Shown piece after piece: positions 8,396 to 16,038 of a stretch of DNA of 64,000 nt; within the stretch, counting starts at the first letter, position 1; each line of letters starts with the position of its first letter. Below the pieces are notes generated by a model, which saw nothing but the letters and a program-made list of their open reading frames with translations, did no database searches and was not told where the DNA came from. Origin of the DNA: an uncultured Clostridia bacterium (GTDB taxonomy: Bacteria > Bacillota > Clostridia > Oscillospirales > Ruminococcaceae). Made by a program: the position numbers and the translations under genes. The stretch covers positions 59,945 through 123,944 of the forward strand of contig CAMNXF010000008.1 in NCBI GenBank assembly GCA_946567425.1, written 5' to 3'.

Positions 8396-9109
8396 TCACC
8401 TCATTCTCTTGGGACAAGCGCAGGTGTACTCGCCCTGAAGCAGCGCGGGAAGTATCTCCTCGCGCTTTCCCGCAATGCGTATCTTACCGTCCGCGACCAC
8501 GATTATGTCGTCGGCTATCTGCAAAATGCGCTCTTGATGCGAGATCACCACAAGCTCGCCGCTCTCGCTGCCGCGTATTTCCTCGAACGTCTCCACAAGC
8601 CGCGAAAAACTCCACAGGTCGATACCCGCCTCCGGCTCGTCGAACACGGAAAGCTTTGCATGTCTTGCGAGCACCGTTGCTATCTCTATGCGCTTCGCCT
8701 CGCCGCCCGAAAGCGCGCTGCTCATTTCGCGGTCGATGTATTCCTCCGCGCACAAGCCCACCTTGCCGAGCAGTCCGCACAATGTGCCGTGGTCGAGTTC
8801 GCCGCCAGCCGCAAGCTCCAGAAGATCGCGCACGGTAAGCCCCTTAAATCTCACGGGCTGTTGAAACGCGTATGCGACGCCCTTTTTGGCGCGTTCGGTG
8901 ATGTCGAGCGTGGTGATGTCTTCGCCGTCGAGCAGTATCTGCCCCGAGGTCGGTTTCTCAACGCCCGCGATCAGCTTTGCGAGAGTGGTCTTGCCGCCGC
9001 CGTTCGGTCCGGTGATAACGGTGAGCCTGCCGTCCGTTTTGCAGGATATACCGTTGATAATAGGCTCGCCGCTCGGCAAGCTCCAATGTAAGTCCTTTAT
9101 TTCAAGCAA
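8396..9109 (-). CDS. sufC: SufC ABC-type ATPase for Fe-S cluster assembly
   Basis: A 237-residue cytosolic ABC ATPase. Walker A is GPNGGGKTT (about 34-42), the Q-loop region VAYAFQQPVRFKGLTV, the signature ALSGGEAKRIEIA, Walker B LSVFDEPEAGID and the switch His VISHQ. The FQQP and EPEAGID spelling is typical of SufC rather than transporters. It drives conformational change in its SufB partner encoded 4 bp downstream. The start is TTG at 9109, with GGAGG nearby and no better ATG. The tail ends CACPKRMR, two cysteines that could be functional. Confidence 0.92.
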   Translation of the reverse strand: MLEIKDLHWSLPSGEPIINGISCKTDGRLTVITGPNGGGKTTLAKLIAGVEKPTSGQILLDGEDITTLDITERAKKGVAYAFQQPVRFKGLTVRDLLELAAGGELDHGTLCGLLGKVGLCAEEYIDREMSSALSGGEAKRIEIATVLARHAKLSVFDEPEAGIDLWSFSRLVETFEEIRGSESGELVVISHQERILQIADDIIVVADGKIRIAGKREEILPALLQGEYTCACPKRMR

Positions 9110-9143
9110 AATATTGCCTCCTTTTTCCTATATAACCTATTAT

Positions 9144-9172
9144 ATTGTAGCACATTGCCTTTTTTTTGTCAA
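9144..9172 (-). promoter_or_regulatory. Promoter of sufC-sufB
   Basis: On the minus strand TTGACA (9172-9167) and TACAAT (9149-9144) with a 17-bp spacer, about 35 bp upstream of the sufC start. Confidence 0.8.
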
Positions 9173-9306
9173 GATATATTTTGCGCGGCGGAGCGCGGTT
9201 TATTACGGGCGGTGCAACTTCCCGCGTTTCAAAAAGTATTTTTGCGCGAACGAAGCACCATCACCCGACATTTTGAAAAATATTTTTGATTTTTTGTCAA
9301 ATATAC

Positions 9307-9335
9307 TTGACATTTTGTAAAAGATATGTTATAAT
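9307..9335 (+). promoter_or_regulatory. Promoter of the XRE and paralogue operon
   Basis: A consensus promoter, TTGACA (9307-9312), 17 bp, TATAAT (9330-9335). Transcription would start about 13 bp before the XRE ATG, leaving almost no leader. Confidence 0.85.
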
Positions 9336-9354
9336 ACGGTCAAGAGGTGATGAT

Positions 9355-9564
9355 ATGGCAAAAAACCTGAGAATGAAAGCCGCGCGCGCCGCTCTCGACC
9401 TGTCGCAGGACGAACTGGCGAAAAAGGTCAAGGTTACGCGGCAGACGATAAGCGCCGTGGAAAACGGCGACTACAACCCGACGATAAACCTTTGCATTGA
9501 TATATGCAGAGCGCTTGGCAAAACACTTGACGAGTTGTTCTGGAACGATGAGGGAGGAAAATGA
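9355..9564 (+). CDS. XRE-family HTH transcriptional regulator
   Basis: A 69-residue Cro/C1-type regulator that is nothing but a DNA-binding domain. The helix-turn-helix covers LSQDELAKKVKVTRQTISAVENG (about 19-41), and the ending ALGKTLDELFWNDEG is typical of this compact group. ATG 9355 has the SD AAGAGGTGATG. The stop is one base from the next gene, so it is cotranscribed with the three membrane paralogues. By analogy with similar XRE-membrane pairs it may autoregulate the operon (inference). Confidence 0.9.
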   Translation: MAKNLRMKAARAALDLSQDELAKKVKVTRQTISAVENGDYNPTINLCIDICRALGKTLDELFWNDEGGK

Positions 9565-9565
9565 T

Positions 9566-10075
9566 ATGAGTATGAAGTCATTTGACAAATTCTGTGAGAA
9601 GCTGATCCTCGGCGAACCCGCGAGCCAAAAGGAAATTCTCGACGAACGCCAGAAAATTATACGCACGCGTATAATCGCCGAAACGCTCGGCGCGTTTGCG
9701 GCGCTGCTTATGGTGAACAACTTTATAATGGAGAATGTTTATAAGTGGGCGTATGATTTCTTTATGCCTATCGCGCCGCTTATGACCGTTTGCCTTATGT
9801 ATTATACCGTAAGGTGCTTCGCGAAGGATTGCCTTATTGGGATAAACGGCGCATATTCGGCAAAATTCGCGGCGGGCTACGCGATTTTTTTGGGGATTAT
9901 GATGTTGCTTACCATTCTCCCGGGCGAGAACGAGGAATTTATTTTTATCACGGACGGAAAAGCAACCGCCGTGTTCCTAAAGCTGATTACGTGGATAATG
10001 TTCGTAGTCTACGGAATTTTAAGCTTTATACTTATTAAGATAGCGCAAAAACGGCGCAAACGTGAGGAGGAATGA
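9566..10075 (+). CDS. Membrane protein, first of three tandem paralogues
   Basis: A 169-residue protein: a soluble N-terminal segment of about 35 residues (SMKSFDKFCEKLILGEP, then QKEILDERQKIIRTR), followed by four hydrophobic segments and a basic tail (QKRRKREEE). The opening is shared with the next two genes, S(L/M)(K/R)SFD.FC.K...P and DERQ...R.R, which shows duplication. Function is unknown; I know such proteins only as uncharacterised Clostridial DUF families linked to XRE regulators. The SD GGAGG lies in the end of the XRE gene. Confidence 0.75.
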   Translation: MSMKSFDKFCEKLILGEPASQKEILDERQKIIRTRIIAETLGAFAALLMVNNFIMENVYKWAYDFFMPIAPLMTVCLMYYTVRCFAKDCLIGINGAYSAKFAAGYAIFLGIMMLLTILPGENEEFIFITDGKATAVFLKLITWIMFVVYGILSFILIKIAQKRRKREEE

Positions 10076-10077
10076 TC

Positions 10078-10590
10078 ATGAGCTTAAGATCCTTTGATGA
10101 ATTTTGCGAGAAAATGATACTTGCCGAGCCCGGCAGCCAAAAGGTGGTATACGATGAGCGGCAGAACGTTATGCGTATGCGGCTGGCGATAGAAGCGCTG
10201 CTGATCTATGCCGGACTTACGATCGTCAACAGCATGGTAATGGATCTGTTTTATCAATGGGCGGAGAGTTGGGCAACGGTCGCCTTGCTGTTTATGGCGC
10301 TGAGTATGCTGTGGTGGTCGGTGCGGTGCGCGGTCAAGGGCTGTCTGGCTCCCGTAAGCGGCAGAAACGCGCAAAAAATCTCTGCGGGAATGAGCATTCT
10401 GGTAGGCGCAACAAATCTTGTGCGGTATGTGTTCGATATAGGCGATGAGGATTATTTCGTAAAAAACGGCATGCTGTCGGAGGACTTTGTGTTCGCGTTG
10501 TGCTTTGTGCTGCTGATCGGCTGCGGAGTATTTATCCTGTGCGTTATGCGGCATGAGGAGAAGAAAAACGAAAGCGAGGTATCAAAATGA
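10078..10590 (+). CDS. Membrane protein, second of three tandem paralogues
   Basis: A 170-residue paralogue of its neighbours, with SLRSFDEFCEKMILAEPGSQ, DERQNVMRMR, and four predicted membrane helices. An ATG at 10072 overlaps the preceding stop, but ATG 10078 is chosen since it lies 7 nt after the SD GAGGAGG and gives the MSLxSFD start shared by all three. The stop overlaps the next start (ATGA). Confidence 0.75.
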   Translation: MSLRSFDEFCEKMILAEPGSQKVVYDERQNVMRMRLAIEALLIYAGLTIVNSMVMDLFYQWAESWATVALLFMALSMLWWSVRCAVKGCLAPVSGRNAQKISAGMSILVGATNLVRYVFDIGDEDYFVKNGMLSEDFVFALCFVLLIGCGVFILCVMRHEEKKNESEVSK

Positions 10591-11126
10591 GCTTAAAATC
10601 TTTTGACGATTTCTGCGCAAAAATAGTCAACAACGACCCAATTGAACAGCCAAAGGCGATCTTCGACGAGCGCCAGGCGATAGTTCGCGCGCAGATTACA
10701 ACAAGGACACTGTGGGCGTATGTTATTGCCTCGGGGATAAATCTGCTTGTCATGGAGTGCGGTCCGCAGTGGTGCGAGAGTTGGTTTCTCTCAACTGTGA
10801 TATTCGGCGCGGCGGCGTATCTGTACTGGGTTTGCGCGAACGCACGGCGCGCCACGCTGTTCGGCATAAACGGAACTATGACGGTAACGTCGCAGATAGG
10901 CTTTCTTTTCGGCGACTCCGTAATGATACCAGTGATGATAATGCTGGATAAGGATAACGACGATTTTATCGAGAACTTCTTTATCCGCGGTAATATGGTA
11001 TCACAGTATTTCGCAATGACGCTAAGCTGTACGCTTTTTCTTATTTCGGGCATCGTTATGGCGCTGAGTGTGAGCAAATACAAAAAACGCGAAAAGGAAA
11101 GTGCTGAAGAAAATGACGATAAGTGA
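10587..11126 (+). CDS. Membrane protein, third of three tandem paralogues
   Basis: A 179-residue paralogue: MSLKSFDDFCAKIVNNDP, DERQAIVRAQ, then four hydrophobic segments and a charged tail (KKREKESAEENDDK). It diverges most from the other two, but keeps the N-terminal motif, which suggests that this cytoplasmic stretch is what matters for interaction. It is the last gene of the unit. Confidence 0.75.
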   Translation: MSLKSFDDFCAKIVNNDPIEQPKAIFDERQAIVRAQITTRTLWAYVIASGINLLVMECGPQWCESWFLSTVIFGAAAYLYWVCANARRATLFGINGTMTVTSQIGFLFGDSVMIPVMIMLDKDNDDFIENFFIRGNMVSQYFAMTLSCTLFLISGIVMALSVSKYKKREKESAEENDDK

Positions 11127-11475
11127 TATATGGGATACGGTTTGTATGCCGCTTAACGTCAGATTGGGCATTATACGGGCGTTGGAAATACGCTCGCACC
11201 GCTTTCTCTGATATCCGACCGCCGCCGTAAAATACCTTTGTGCAAGATGACGAAAAATCTGCGATCATACAGGCGGCAAAATACGGAGTATAGTGTTGCT
11301 TAAAGTGTTCAAAGCAAAAAACGTCGCTCGGCTTTGTGCATAATTACCAATTTTTAATTGATTATTTGTACTTGTGATGTCTGGTTCAACATAAAATTCA
11401 CTTGATTTCTTTCAAAAAATATTGTATAATAAGGATATAAAAAAGTTTTTAGCATAAATGCAAGGAGTATGTTTT
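11127..11475 (+). promoter_or_regulatory. Gene-free region with the promoter of the PocR chemoreceptor
   Basis: The first 100 bp hold only a 32-codon frame overlapping the previous gene's end, with no SD, so no gene is called. The right part is AT-rich and holds TTGATT (11402-11407), 17 bp and TATAAT (11425-11430). The SD AAGGAG (11462-11467) belongs to the gene at 11476. No clear terminator for the XRE operon is visible. Confidence 0.65.
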
Positions 11476-12492
11476 ATGGATACCAATAACCTTTCACTGC
11501 TTGATGTCATAGACCTCGGAACCCTTCAGTCGCTTCAGGACGCGTTTGCAAACGCTACCGGAATGGCAGCGCTGGCTACGGATTCCAACGGCTCTGTAAC
11601 ACGCCTGAGCAATCCTACCGAGTTCTGCATGAACCTTACGCGCAAATCGTCGATAGGCTGCGAGCGCTGCAATAAGTGCGATTTGCAGGGCGGCTCAGAA
11701 GCGTCGCGCACGGGCAGACCGTCCGTGTATTTCTGCCATGGAGGACTGGTTGATTTCGCCGCGCCCATAATCGTAAACGGACGGCATATCGGCTCGCTTA
11801 TCGGCGGACAGGTGCTGACAGAAGAACCGGACGACGACAAGTTTCGCAAGATTGCCGCTGAGATAGGCGTTGACCCCGACCGTTATATAAGCGCGGTACA
11901 TAAAGTTCCTATCGTTCCGAAAAAGCAAATAGACGCGGCGGCGAACCTGCTTTATCAGATGGCGAACGCTCTGTCCGACGTCGGGTATCAGCGGGCTATG
12001 GCGCAGGAGCAGTCCCAACGTGACGAATCTATTGTCGCAGAGATCAACGAAAGATTTACGGACATCAACGCGCAGACCGACGAGTCTGTGGCAGCTATCA
12101 AAACGCTTGCGGACAGCTTTAAAACGATCAAGGACGCGGCGGCTGCTTCCGCAAAGGCGGTAGAGAGCACAGACAATATAATCAAGACGATCGAGAACGC
12201 TTCCACGCAGCTCACACTTATCGGCTTCAACGCTTCGATTGAGGCGAAACGCGCAGGCGCGGCCGGTCAGGGTTTCAACGTTATCGCGCAGGAGGTGCGC
12301 ACGCTCTCCGACAAAAACACCAAGCAGACGGGAGAGATTGAGAAAACGCTCAACGGCATCAAGAAAGCGATGAAGGATATTAACGAGCAGATAAACGGCG
12401 TACATTCCGCGATAGAGCAGAACGAGTCCGTTATTGAAAAGCTGCGCTCGATGCTCGCGGACGTGAACGTGCTGATCTCCAAGATCAAGTAA
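11476..12492 (+). CDS. Soluble PocR-domain methyl-accepting chemotaxis protein
   Basis: A 338-residue cytoplasmic receptor with no membrane helix. Residues about 5-165 are a PocR ligand-binding domain. The key parts are LQSLQDAFANATGMAALATD, the cysteine-rich CERCNKCD and the segment VYFCHGGLVDFAAPIIVNG. The rest is a helical methyl-accepting signalling domain with a tip that reads LIGFNASIEAKRAGAAGQGF and EVRTLSDKN. PocR domains bind small molecules such as 1,2-propanediol. The downstream gene encodes a lactaldehyde/propanediol oxidoreductase. ATG 11476 is set by the SD AAGGAG. No chemotaxis genes are nearby. Confidence 0.9.
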   Translation: MDTNNLSLLDVIDLGTLQSLQDAFANATGMAALATDSNGSVTRLSNPTEFCMNLTRKSSIGCERCNKCDLQGGSEASRTGRPSVYFCHGGLVDFAAPIIVNGRHIGSLIGGQVLTEEPDDDKFRKIAAEIGVDPDRYISAVHKVPIVPKKQIDAAANLLYQMANALSDVGYQRAMAQEQSQRDESIVAEINERFTDINAQTDESVAAIKTLADSFKTIKDAAAASAKAVESTDNIIKTIENASTQLTLIGFNASIEAKRAGAAGQGFNVIAQEVRTLSDKNTKQTGEIEKTLNGIKKAMKDINEQINGVHSAIEQNESVIEKLRSMLADVNVLISKIK

Positions 12493-12547
12493 ACGCGAAT
12501 ATGCCGCAATTCTGCGGATAATTATATATTGAAAGGAATGTTGTGCA

Positions 12548-13693
12548 ATGAATCGTTTTATTCTCAATGAGACCTCGTATCACGGAAAGGGCGCTCTCGC
12601 CGCTATTCCAGATGAGGTAAAGGGCAGGGGCTTTAAGAAGGCTATGGTGTGCGCTGACCCCGATCTTATCAAGTTCGGCGTTTCGGCAAAGGTTACGGAT
12701 ATCCTCGACAAAGAGGGGCTGTCTTATTCCGTATTTTCGCAGATAAAGCCGAACCCCACAATTCAGGACGTTCAGGCGGGTGTCGCGGCGTTTAAGGAGA
12801 GCGGCGCGGACTATATCATCGCGATAGGCGGCGGCTCGTCAATCGACACGGCAAAGGCTGTCGGCATTATAATCAACAATCCCGAGTTCGCGGACGTAAG
12901 AAGTCTTGAGGGTGTCGCTCCCACCAAAAAGGCGAGCGTGCCGATTATCGCTGTTCCGACAACTGCAGGTACGGCTGCCGAGGTAACGATCAACTACGTT
13001 ATCACCGACACCGAAAAGAACCGCAAAATGGTATGCGTCGACCCGCACGATATTCCGATAATCGCGGTAGTCGACCCCGACATGATGAGCACGATGCCCA
13101 AGGGTCTTACGGCGGCAACGGGTATGGACGCGCTTACTCATGCTATCGAGGGCTATATCACAAAGGGTGCTTGGACACTTTCGGATATGTTCCACCTCAA
13201 GGCGATAGAGATAATCGCGAACTCGCTGCGCGGCGCAGTAAACAACGAGCCCGAGGGGCGAGAGGGAATGGCGCTCGGTCAGTATGTTGCGGGAATGGGC
13301 TTCTCTAACGTCGGTCTGGGCATTGTACACTCTATGGCGCACCCGCTCGGAGCGCTCTACGATACGCCGCATGGCATTGCCAACGCGATAATTCTGCCGA
13401 CCGTTATGGAGTACAACGCTCCCGAAACTGGCGAGAAATACCGCGATATAGCAAAGGCAATGGGTGTTAAGGGCACAGAGAATATGTCGCAGGAGGAATA
13501 CAGAAAGGCTGCCGTTGAGGCTGTAAAGCAGCTTTCAAAGGACGTCGGCATTCCCGACAACCTCAAGGATATCGTAAAGCCCGAGGATATTCCGTTCCTT
13601 GCGCAGTCCGCGTTTGATGACGCGTGCCGCCCCGGAAATCCGAGAGACACCTCTGTTGAGGAGATCACCGAGCTTTACAAGAAACTGATGTAA
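12548..13693 (+). CDS. fucO: FucO-like lactaldehyde reductase / iron-dependent alcohol dehydrogenase
   Basis: A 381-residue group III (iron) alcohol dehydrogenase. Many stretches are near-identical to E. coli FucO, for example NNPEFADVRSLEG and AVPTTAGTAAEVTINYVITD. The NAD-binding GGGSSIDTAKA lies near residue 95. Metal ligands are the Asp and His of GMDALTHAIEGY and the two His of HSMAHPLGALYDTPHG. FucO reduces L-lactaldehyde to (S)-1,2-propanediol with NADH during fucose or rhamnose fermentation. It lies 55 bp after the PocR receptor, probably in the same transcript, and ends at a strong terminator. Confidence 0.92.
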   Translation: MNRFILNETSYHGKGALAAIPDEVKGRGFKKAMVCADPDLIKFGVSAKVTDILDKEGLSYSVFSQIKPNPTIQDVQAGVAAFKESGADYIIAIGGGSSIDTAKAVGIIINNPEFADVRSLEGVAPTKKASVPIIAVPTTAGTAAEVTINYVITDTEKNRKMVCVDPHDIPIIAVVDPDMMSTMPKGLTAATGMDALTHAIEGYITKGAWTLSDMFHLKAIEIIANSLRGAVNNEPEGREGMALGQYVAGMGFSNVGLGIVHSMAHPLGALYDTPHGIANAIILPTVMEYNAPETGEKYRDIAKAMGVKGTENMSQEEYRKAAVEAVKQLSKDVGIPDNLKDIVKPEDIPFLAQSAFDDACRPGNPRDTSVEEITELYKKLM

Positions 13694-13710
13694 TTAAGGT
13701 AAATGATTCG

Positions 13711-13745
13711 CCCGCAGCGGCTGTCCGCTGCGGGATATTTTTGTC
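13711..13745 (+). terminator. Rho-independent terminator after fucO
   Basis: CCCGCAGCGG-CTGT-CCGCTGCGGG, a perfect 10-bp stem with a 4-nt loop, followed by ATATTTTT. Confidence 0.92.
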
Positions 13746-13752
13746 TGCATTC

Positions 13753-13778
13753 ACCCAAACCGCTGAGCCGCATATAAT
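13753..13778 (+). promoter_or_regulatory. Possible SigK-type sporulation promoter of dpaAB
   Basis: ACC (13753-13755), a 15-bp spacer and CATATAAT (13771-13778) fit the mother-cell sigma-K pattern (AC, then CATAnnnT). No good sigma-A -35 is present. In known spore formers dpaAB is transcribed late in the mother cell, which agrees. Confidence 0.5.
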
Positions 13779-13810
13779 GTGCTGAGAGCAATATCATCGG
13801 AGGCGTTGTT

Positions 13811-14626
13811 ATGAGAATACTGTTTATCGGCGGAGACAAAAGAATGAATTATGCGGCTGACAGTCTGTCCGTAAGGCATACCGTTGAGCGTACGGGTCTT
13901 GGAGATTTTCCGAAGCCGAGCGGTAAGTTCAAGGCTATCGTGCTGCCGCTGCCGCTCACGAAAAACGGCTGCGACGTTTCCGCGCCGTTTTCGGAAAAGC
14001 CGATCCAGTTTGACGTTATAACGGAATTTGCCGATAAAAGCACCGTTGTTTTAGCGGGCGGGGAATGCTCCGCGCTCACTCGGCTGTGCGGCGAAAACGG
14101 CTGTGCATTCGTCAATTATTTCGCCGAGGAAACGCTTACCCTGAAGAATGCCGCGCTTACCGCCGAGGCTGCCTGCGCGCTGATTTCGCAAAGCACAGAC
14201 GGCGCACTGCTCGGTTCTCGGACGCTGATAACCGGTTGCGGACGAATAAGCCGACTTCTCGCCCGCCGTCTTGCGGCGAACGGCTCGTCCGTTACCATTG
14301 CCGCAAGACGTGCGGAGCAGCGCGCTCTCGCGGAGCTGGACGGCTTTGCGGCGATCCACACTGAGCAAATCGGCGCGATAGCGGAGCAGTTCGACTTTAT
14401 CGCAAACACCGTGCCGCACGCGCTTTTCACCGCCGCCGACTTTAAAAAGGCAAAACGCGGCGCGGTGTTCATCGAACTGGCAAGCCTGTCCGAGCAGCCC
14501 TCGAAGCCGTTTGCCGAAAATGCGGGAATTAAATATATATATGCTCCGGGCTTGCCCGGAAAATATTCTCCGAAAGCGGCGGGAGAAGCAATTGCGGACA
14601 CTATAGCGGATATCCTTTCAAGATAA
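13811..14626 (+). CDS. dpaA: Dipicolinate synthase subunit A
   Basis: A 271-residue NAD(P)-dependent protein of the DpaA/SpoVFA family. It has the N-terminal IGGDKRMNYAADSL typical of DpaA, and a Rossmann fold with the nucleotide loop ITGCGRISRLLARRLAANG in the middle. It ends with a segment rich in APGLPGKYSPKAAGEAI. With DpaB it oxidises dihydrodipicolinate to dipicolinic acid, which fills the spore core. Length is slightly below the usual 290-300. SD GGAGG precedes the ATG. dpaB follows 58 bp downstream. The pair is strong evidence for the ability to make endospores. Confidence 0.95.
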   Translation: MRILFIGGDKRMNYAADSLSVRHTVERTGLGDFPKPSGKFKAIVLPLPLTKNGCDVSAPFSEKPIQFDVITEFADKSTVVLAGGECSALTRLCGENGCAFVNYFAEETLTLKNAALTAEAACALISQSTDGALLGSRTLITGCGRISRLLARRLAANGSSVTIAARRAEQRALAELDGFAAIHTEQIGAIAEQFDFIANTVPHALFTAADFKKAKRGAVFIELASLSEQPSKPFAENAGIKYIYAPGLPGKYSPKAAGEAIADTIADILSR

Positions 14627-14684
14627 CGGAAATACCGCGCGTTTGCGCGCCCAATAACAATTACACAATGTGAAAGGATAGATC

Positions 14685-15287
14685 ATGAGCGATATAGAGA
14701 AACTTTCGGGGCTGCGTGTAGGATTCGCGGTCTGCGGTTCGTTCTGTACGTTCGCCAAGGTTTTCGACGAGCTGGAGGAGCTTGTAGCCCTCGGCTGCGA
14801 GGTCACCCCGATAATGTCCAAGAACGCGTATGAGTTCGATACGCGGTTCGGAACCGCGCAACAGCACGCCGCGCGGCTGTACGAGATTACGGGCAGAACG
14901 GTTCTCCATGAGATCACCGCGACAGAGCCCATAGGACCTAAAAAAATGTTTGATGTGCTGGTGGTCGCGCCCTGTACGGGCAATACGCTGGCTAAGCTCG
15001 CGCTGGGGATAACCGATACGCCAGTCTGCATGGCGGTAAAAAGCCACCTCCGCAACCAGCGTCCCGTAGTGATAGCGGTCTCGACAAACGACGCGCTTTC
15101 CGCCTCGGCAAAGAACATAGGGACGCTTCGGAACTACAAGAACTTCTACTTCGTTCCGATGTTCCAGGACGATTGTTACGGCAAGCCGTTTTCAATGATA
15201 GCGGACTTCAAAAAAATACCACAGACAATCCTTGAGGCGCTGGACGGCAGACAAGTCCAACCGATGTACACTGTCGAGAATAAGTAA
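14685..15287 (+). CDS. dpaB: Dipicolinate synthase subunit B
   Basis: A 200-residue flavoprotein-like subunit (SpoVFB). Recognisable features are VGFAVCGSFCTFAKVFDELE at the start, VAPCTGNTLAKLALGITDTPV in the middle and KNIGTLRNYKNFYFVP near the end. It joins DpaA to make dipicolinic acid in the mother cell. It is preceded by GAAAGGAT as SD. The 58-bp spacer from dpaA holds no terminator. A hairpin terminator follows. Confidence 0.95.
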   Translation: MSDIEKLSGLRVGFAVCGSFCTFAKVFDELEELVALGCEVTPIMSKNAYEFDTRFGTAQQHAARLYEITGRTVLHEITATEPIGPKKMFDVLVVAPCTGNTLAKLALGITDTPVCMAVKSHLRNQRPVVIAVSTNDALSASAKNIGTLRNYKNFYFVPMFQDDCYGKPFSMIADFKKIPQTILEALDGRQVQPMYTVENK

Positions 15288-15298
15288 AATATCGAGCA

Positions 15299-15335
15299 AA
15301 CGGCTTGATCCGACAGCGGGGTCAAGCCGTTAATT
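15299..15335 (+). terminator. Hairpin terminator after dpaB
   Basis: AACGGCTTGA and TCAAGCCGTT form a 10-bp stem, followed by TAATTTGTTATTT. Read from the other strand it also stands just beyond the GNAT gene, so it may work in both directions. The stem is shared with the terminator at 16596. Confidence 0.7.
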
Positions 15336-15357
15336 TGTTATTTGTCGAGCTGTACTT

Positions 15358-15837
15358 TTACAGAACTTTATAATAGGGGCATATATCCTCATAACTCCCG
15401 TCGGCTAGCCTAAATCCCCCGGGGATAACGCCGAGCCGCACAAACCCAAGCCGCTCATACAAATGCCGCGCATGAATGTTGGACGCAACTACCGCGTTAA
15501 ATTGCAGCACCCGAAAGCCAAGCGCTCTGCCCTGTTCCATGCAGTCCGTTACGAGTGCTTCGCCGATATGCCGTCCGCGGCAGTCATCGGCTACGGCATA
15601 GCTTGCGTTGCAAATATGTCCGCACCGCCCGACATTGTTCGGGTGGAGTATATACAATCCGACGATGCGTCCGTCCTCCTCGGCAATGCCGCACCGGCTC
15701 TGCGCCGCGAAAAATTCAGCGCCCGACCGCGCATCAAGCTCGTCCTCCTGCGGAAACGCGTTACCCTCGCGGACTACCTCGTTCCACACCACAATCATTT
15801 CCGGCAAGTCGTTTTCCGTGTAATTTCTTATTTTCAT
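15358..15837 (-). CDS. GNAT-family N-acetyltransferase
   Basis: A 159-residue single-domain acetyltransferase. It opens with IRNYTENDLPEMIVVWNEVV, has the acetyl-CoA loop region ASYAVADDCRGRHIGEALV (Q/RxxGxG/A type) around residues 78-96, and ends with SNIHARHLYERLGFVRLGVI. The closest familiar groups are YhhY/phosphinothricin-type GNATs, but the substrate cannot be read from sequence. SD GGAGAG precedes the ATG. It is transcribed divergently from queT. Confidence 0.85.
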   Translation of the reverse strand: MKIRNYTENDLPEMIVVWNEVVREGNAFPQEDELDARSGAEFFAAQSRCGIAEEDGRIVGLYILHPNNVGRCGHICNASYAVADDCRGRHIGEALVTDCMEQGRALGFRVLQFNAVVASNIHARHLYERLGFVRLGVIPGGFRLADGSYEDICPYYKVL

Positions 15838-15878
15838 AGAAGCTCTCTCCGATCCGTAATAATTTATCCCCTCTCCCT

Positions 15879-15907
15879 ATTATACATTGTAATAGTATGA
15901 ATTTCAA
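15879..15907 (-). promoter_or_regulatory. Promoter of the GNAT gene
   Basis: On the minus strand TTGAAA (15907-15902), a 17-bp spacer and TATAAT (15884-15879). It is back to back with the queT promoter. Confidence 0.75.
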
Positions 15908-15925
15908 GTTTTTTCGGAAAACCGC

Positions 15926-15954
15926 TTGACATTTTCGGGGAAAAGTGATAAAAT
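15926..15954 (+). promoter_or_regulatory. Promoter of queT
   Basis: TTGACA (15926-15931), 17 bp, TAAAAT (15949-15954). The -35 is preceded by AAAACCGC, which also precedes the rpmF and pfkA promoters. Confidence 0.8.
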
Positions 15955-15974
15955 ATCATTTGTGAGCGGTTTCG

Positions 15975-16034
15975 CGCCGTTGAATTAAATACGGTGTTTT
16001 CTTTGCCTAACCACCGTTAAAAAACAAGGAGTTT
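15975..16034 (+). promoter_or_regulatory. Candidate preQ1 riboswitch (class I-like) in the queT leader
   Basis: A stem ACGGTG (15991-15996) / CACCGT (16012-16017) encloses a pyrimidine-rich loop ending TAAC. It is followed by the A-rich tail TAAAAAACAAGGAG (16018-16031), which contains the SD of queT. This arrangement and the TAAC-C-CC plus AAAACAAGG wording match translational preQ1-I riboswitches, though the loop is longer than usual. An alternative pairing CCGT (15977-15980) with ACGG (15991-15994) could be the ligand-free form. Ligand binding would hide the ribosome site of a queuosine-precursor transporter. Confidence 0.65.
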
Positions 16035-16038
16035 TTTT

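Noticed and set aside
11112..11210. 32-codon frame after the third membrane paralogue
   Set aside because: It overlaps the preceding gene and has no SD or recognisable content.
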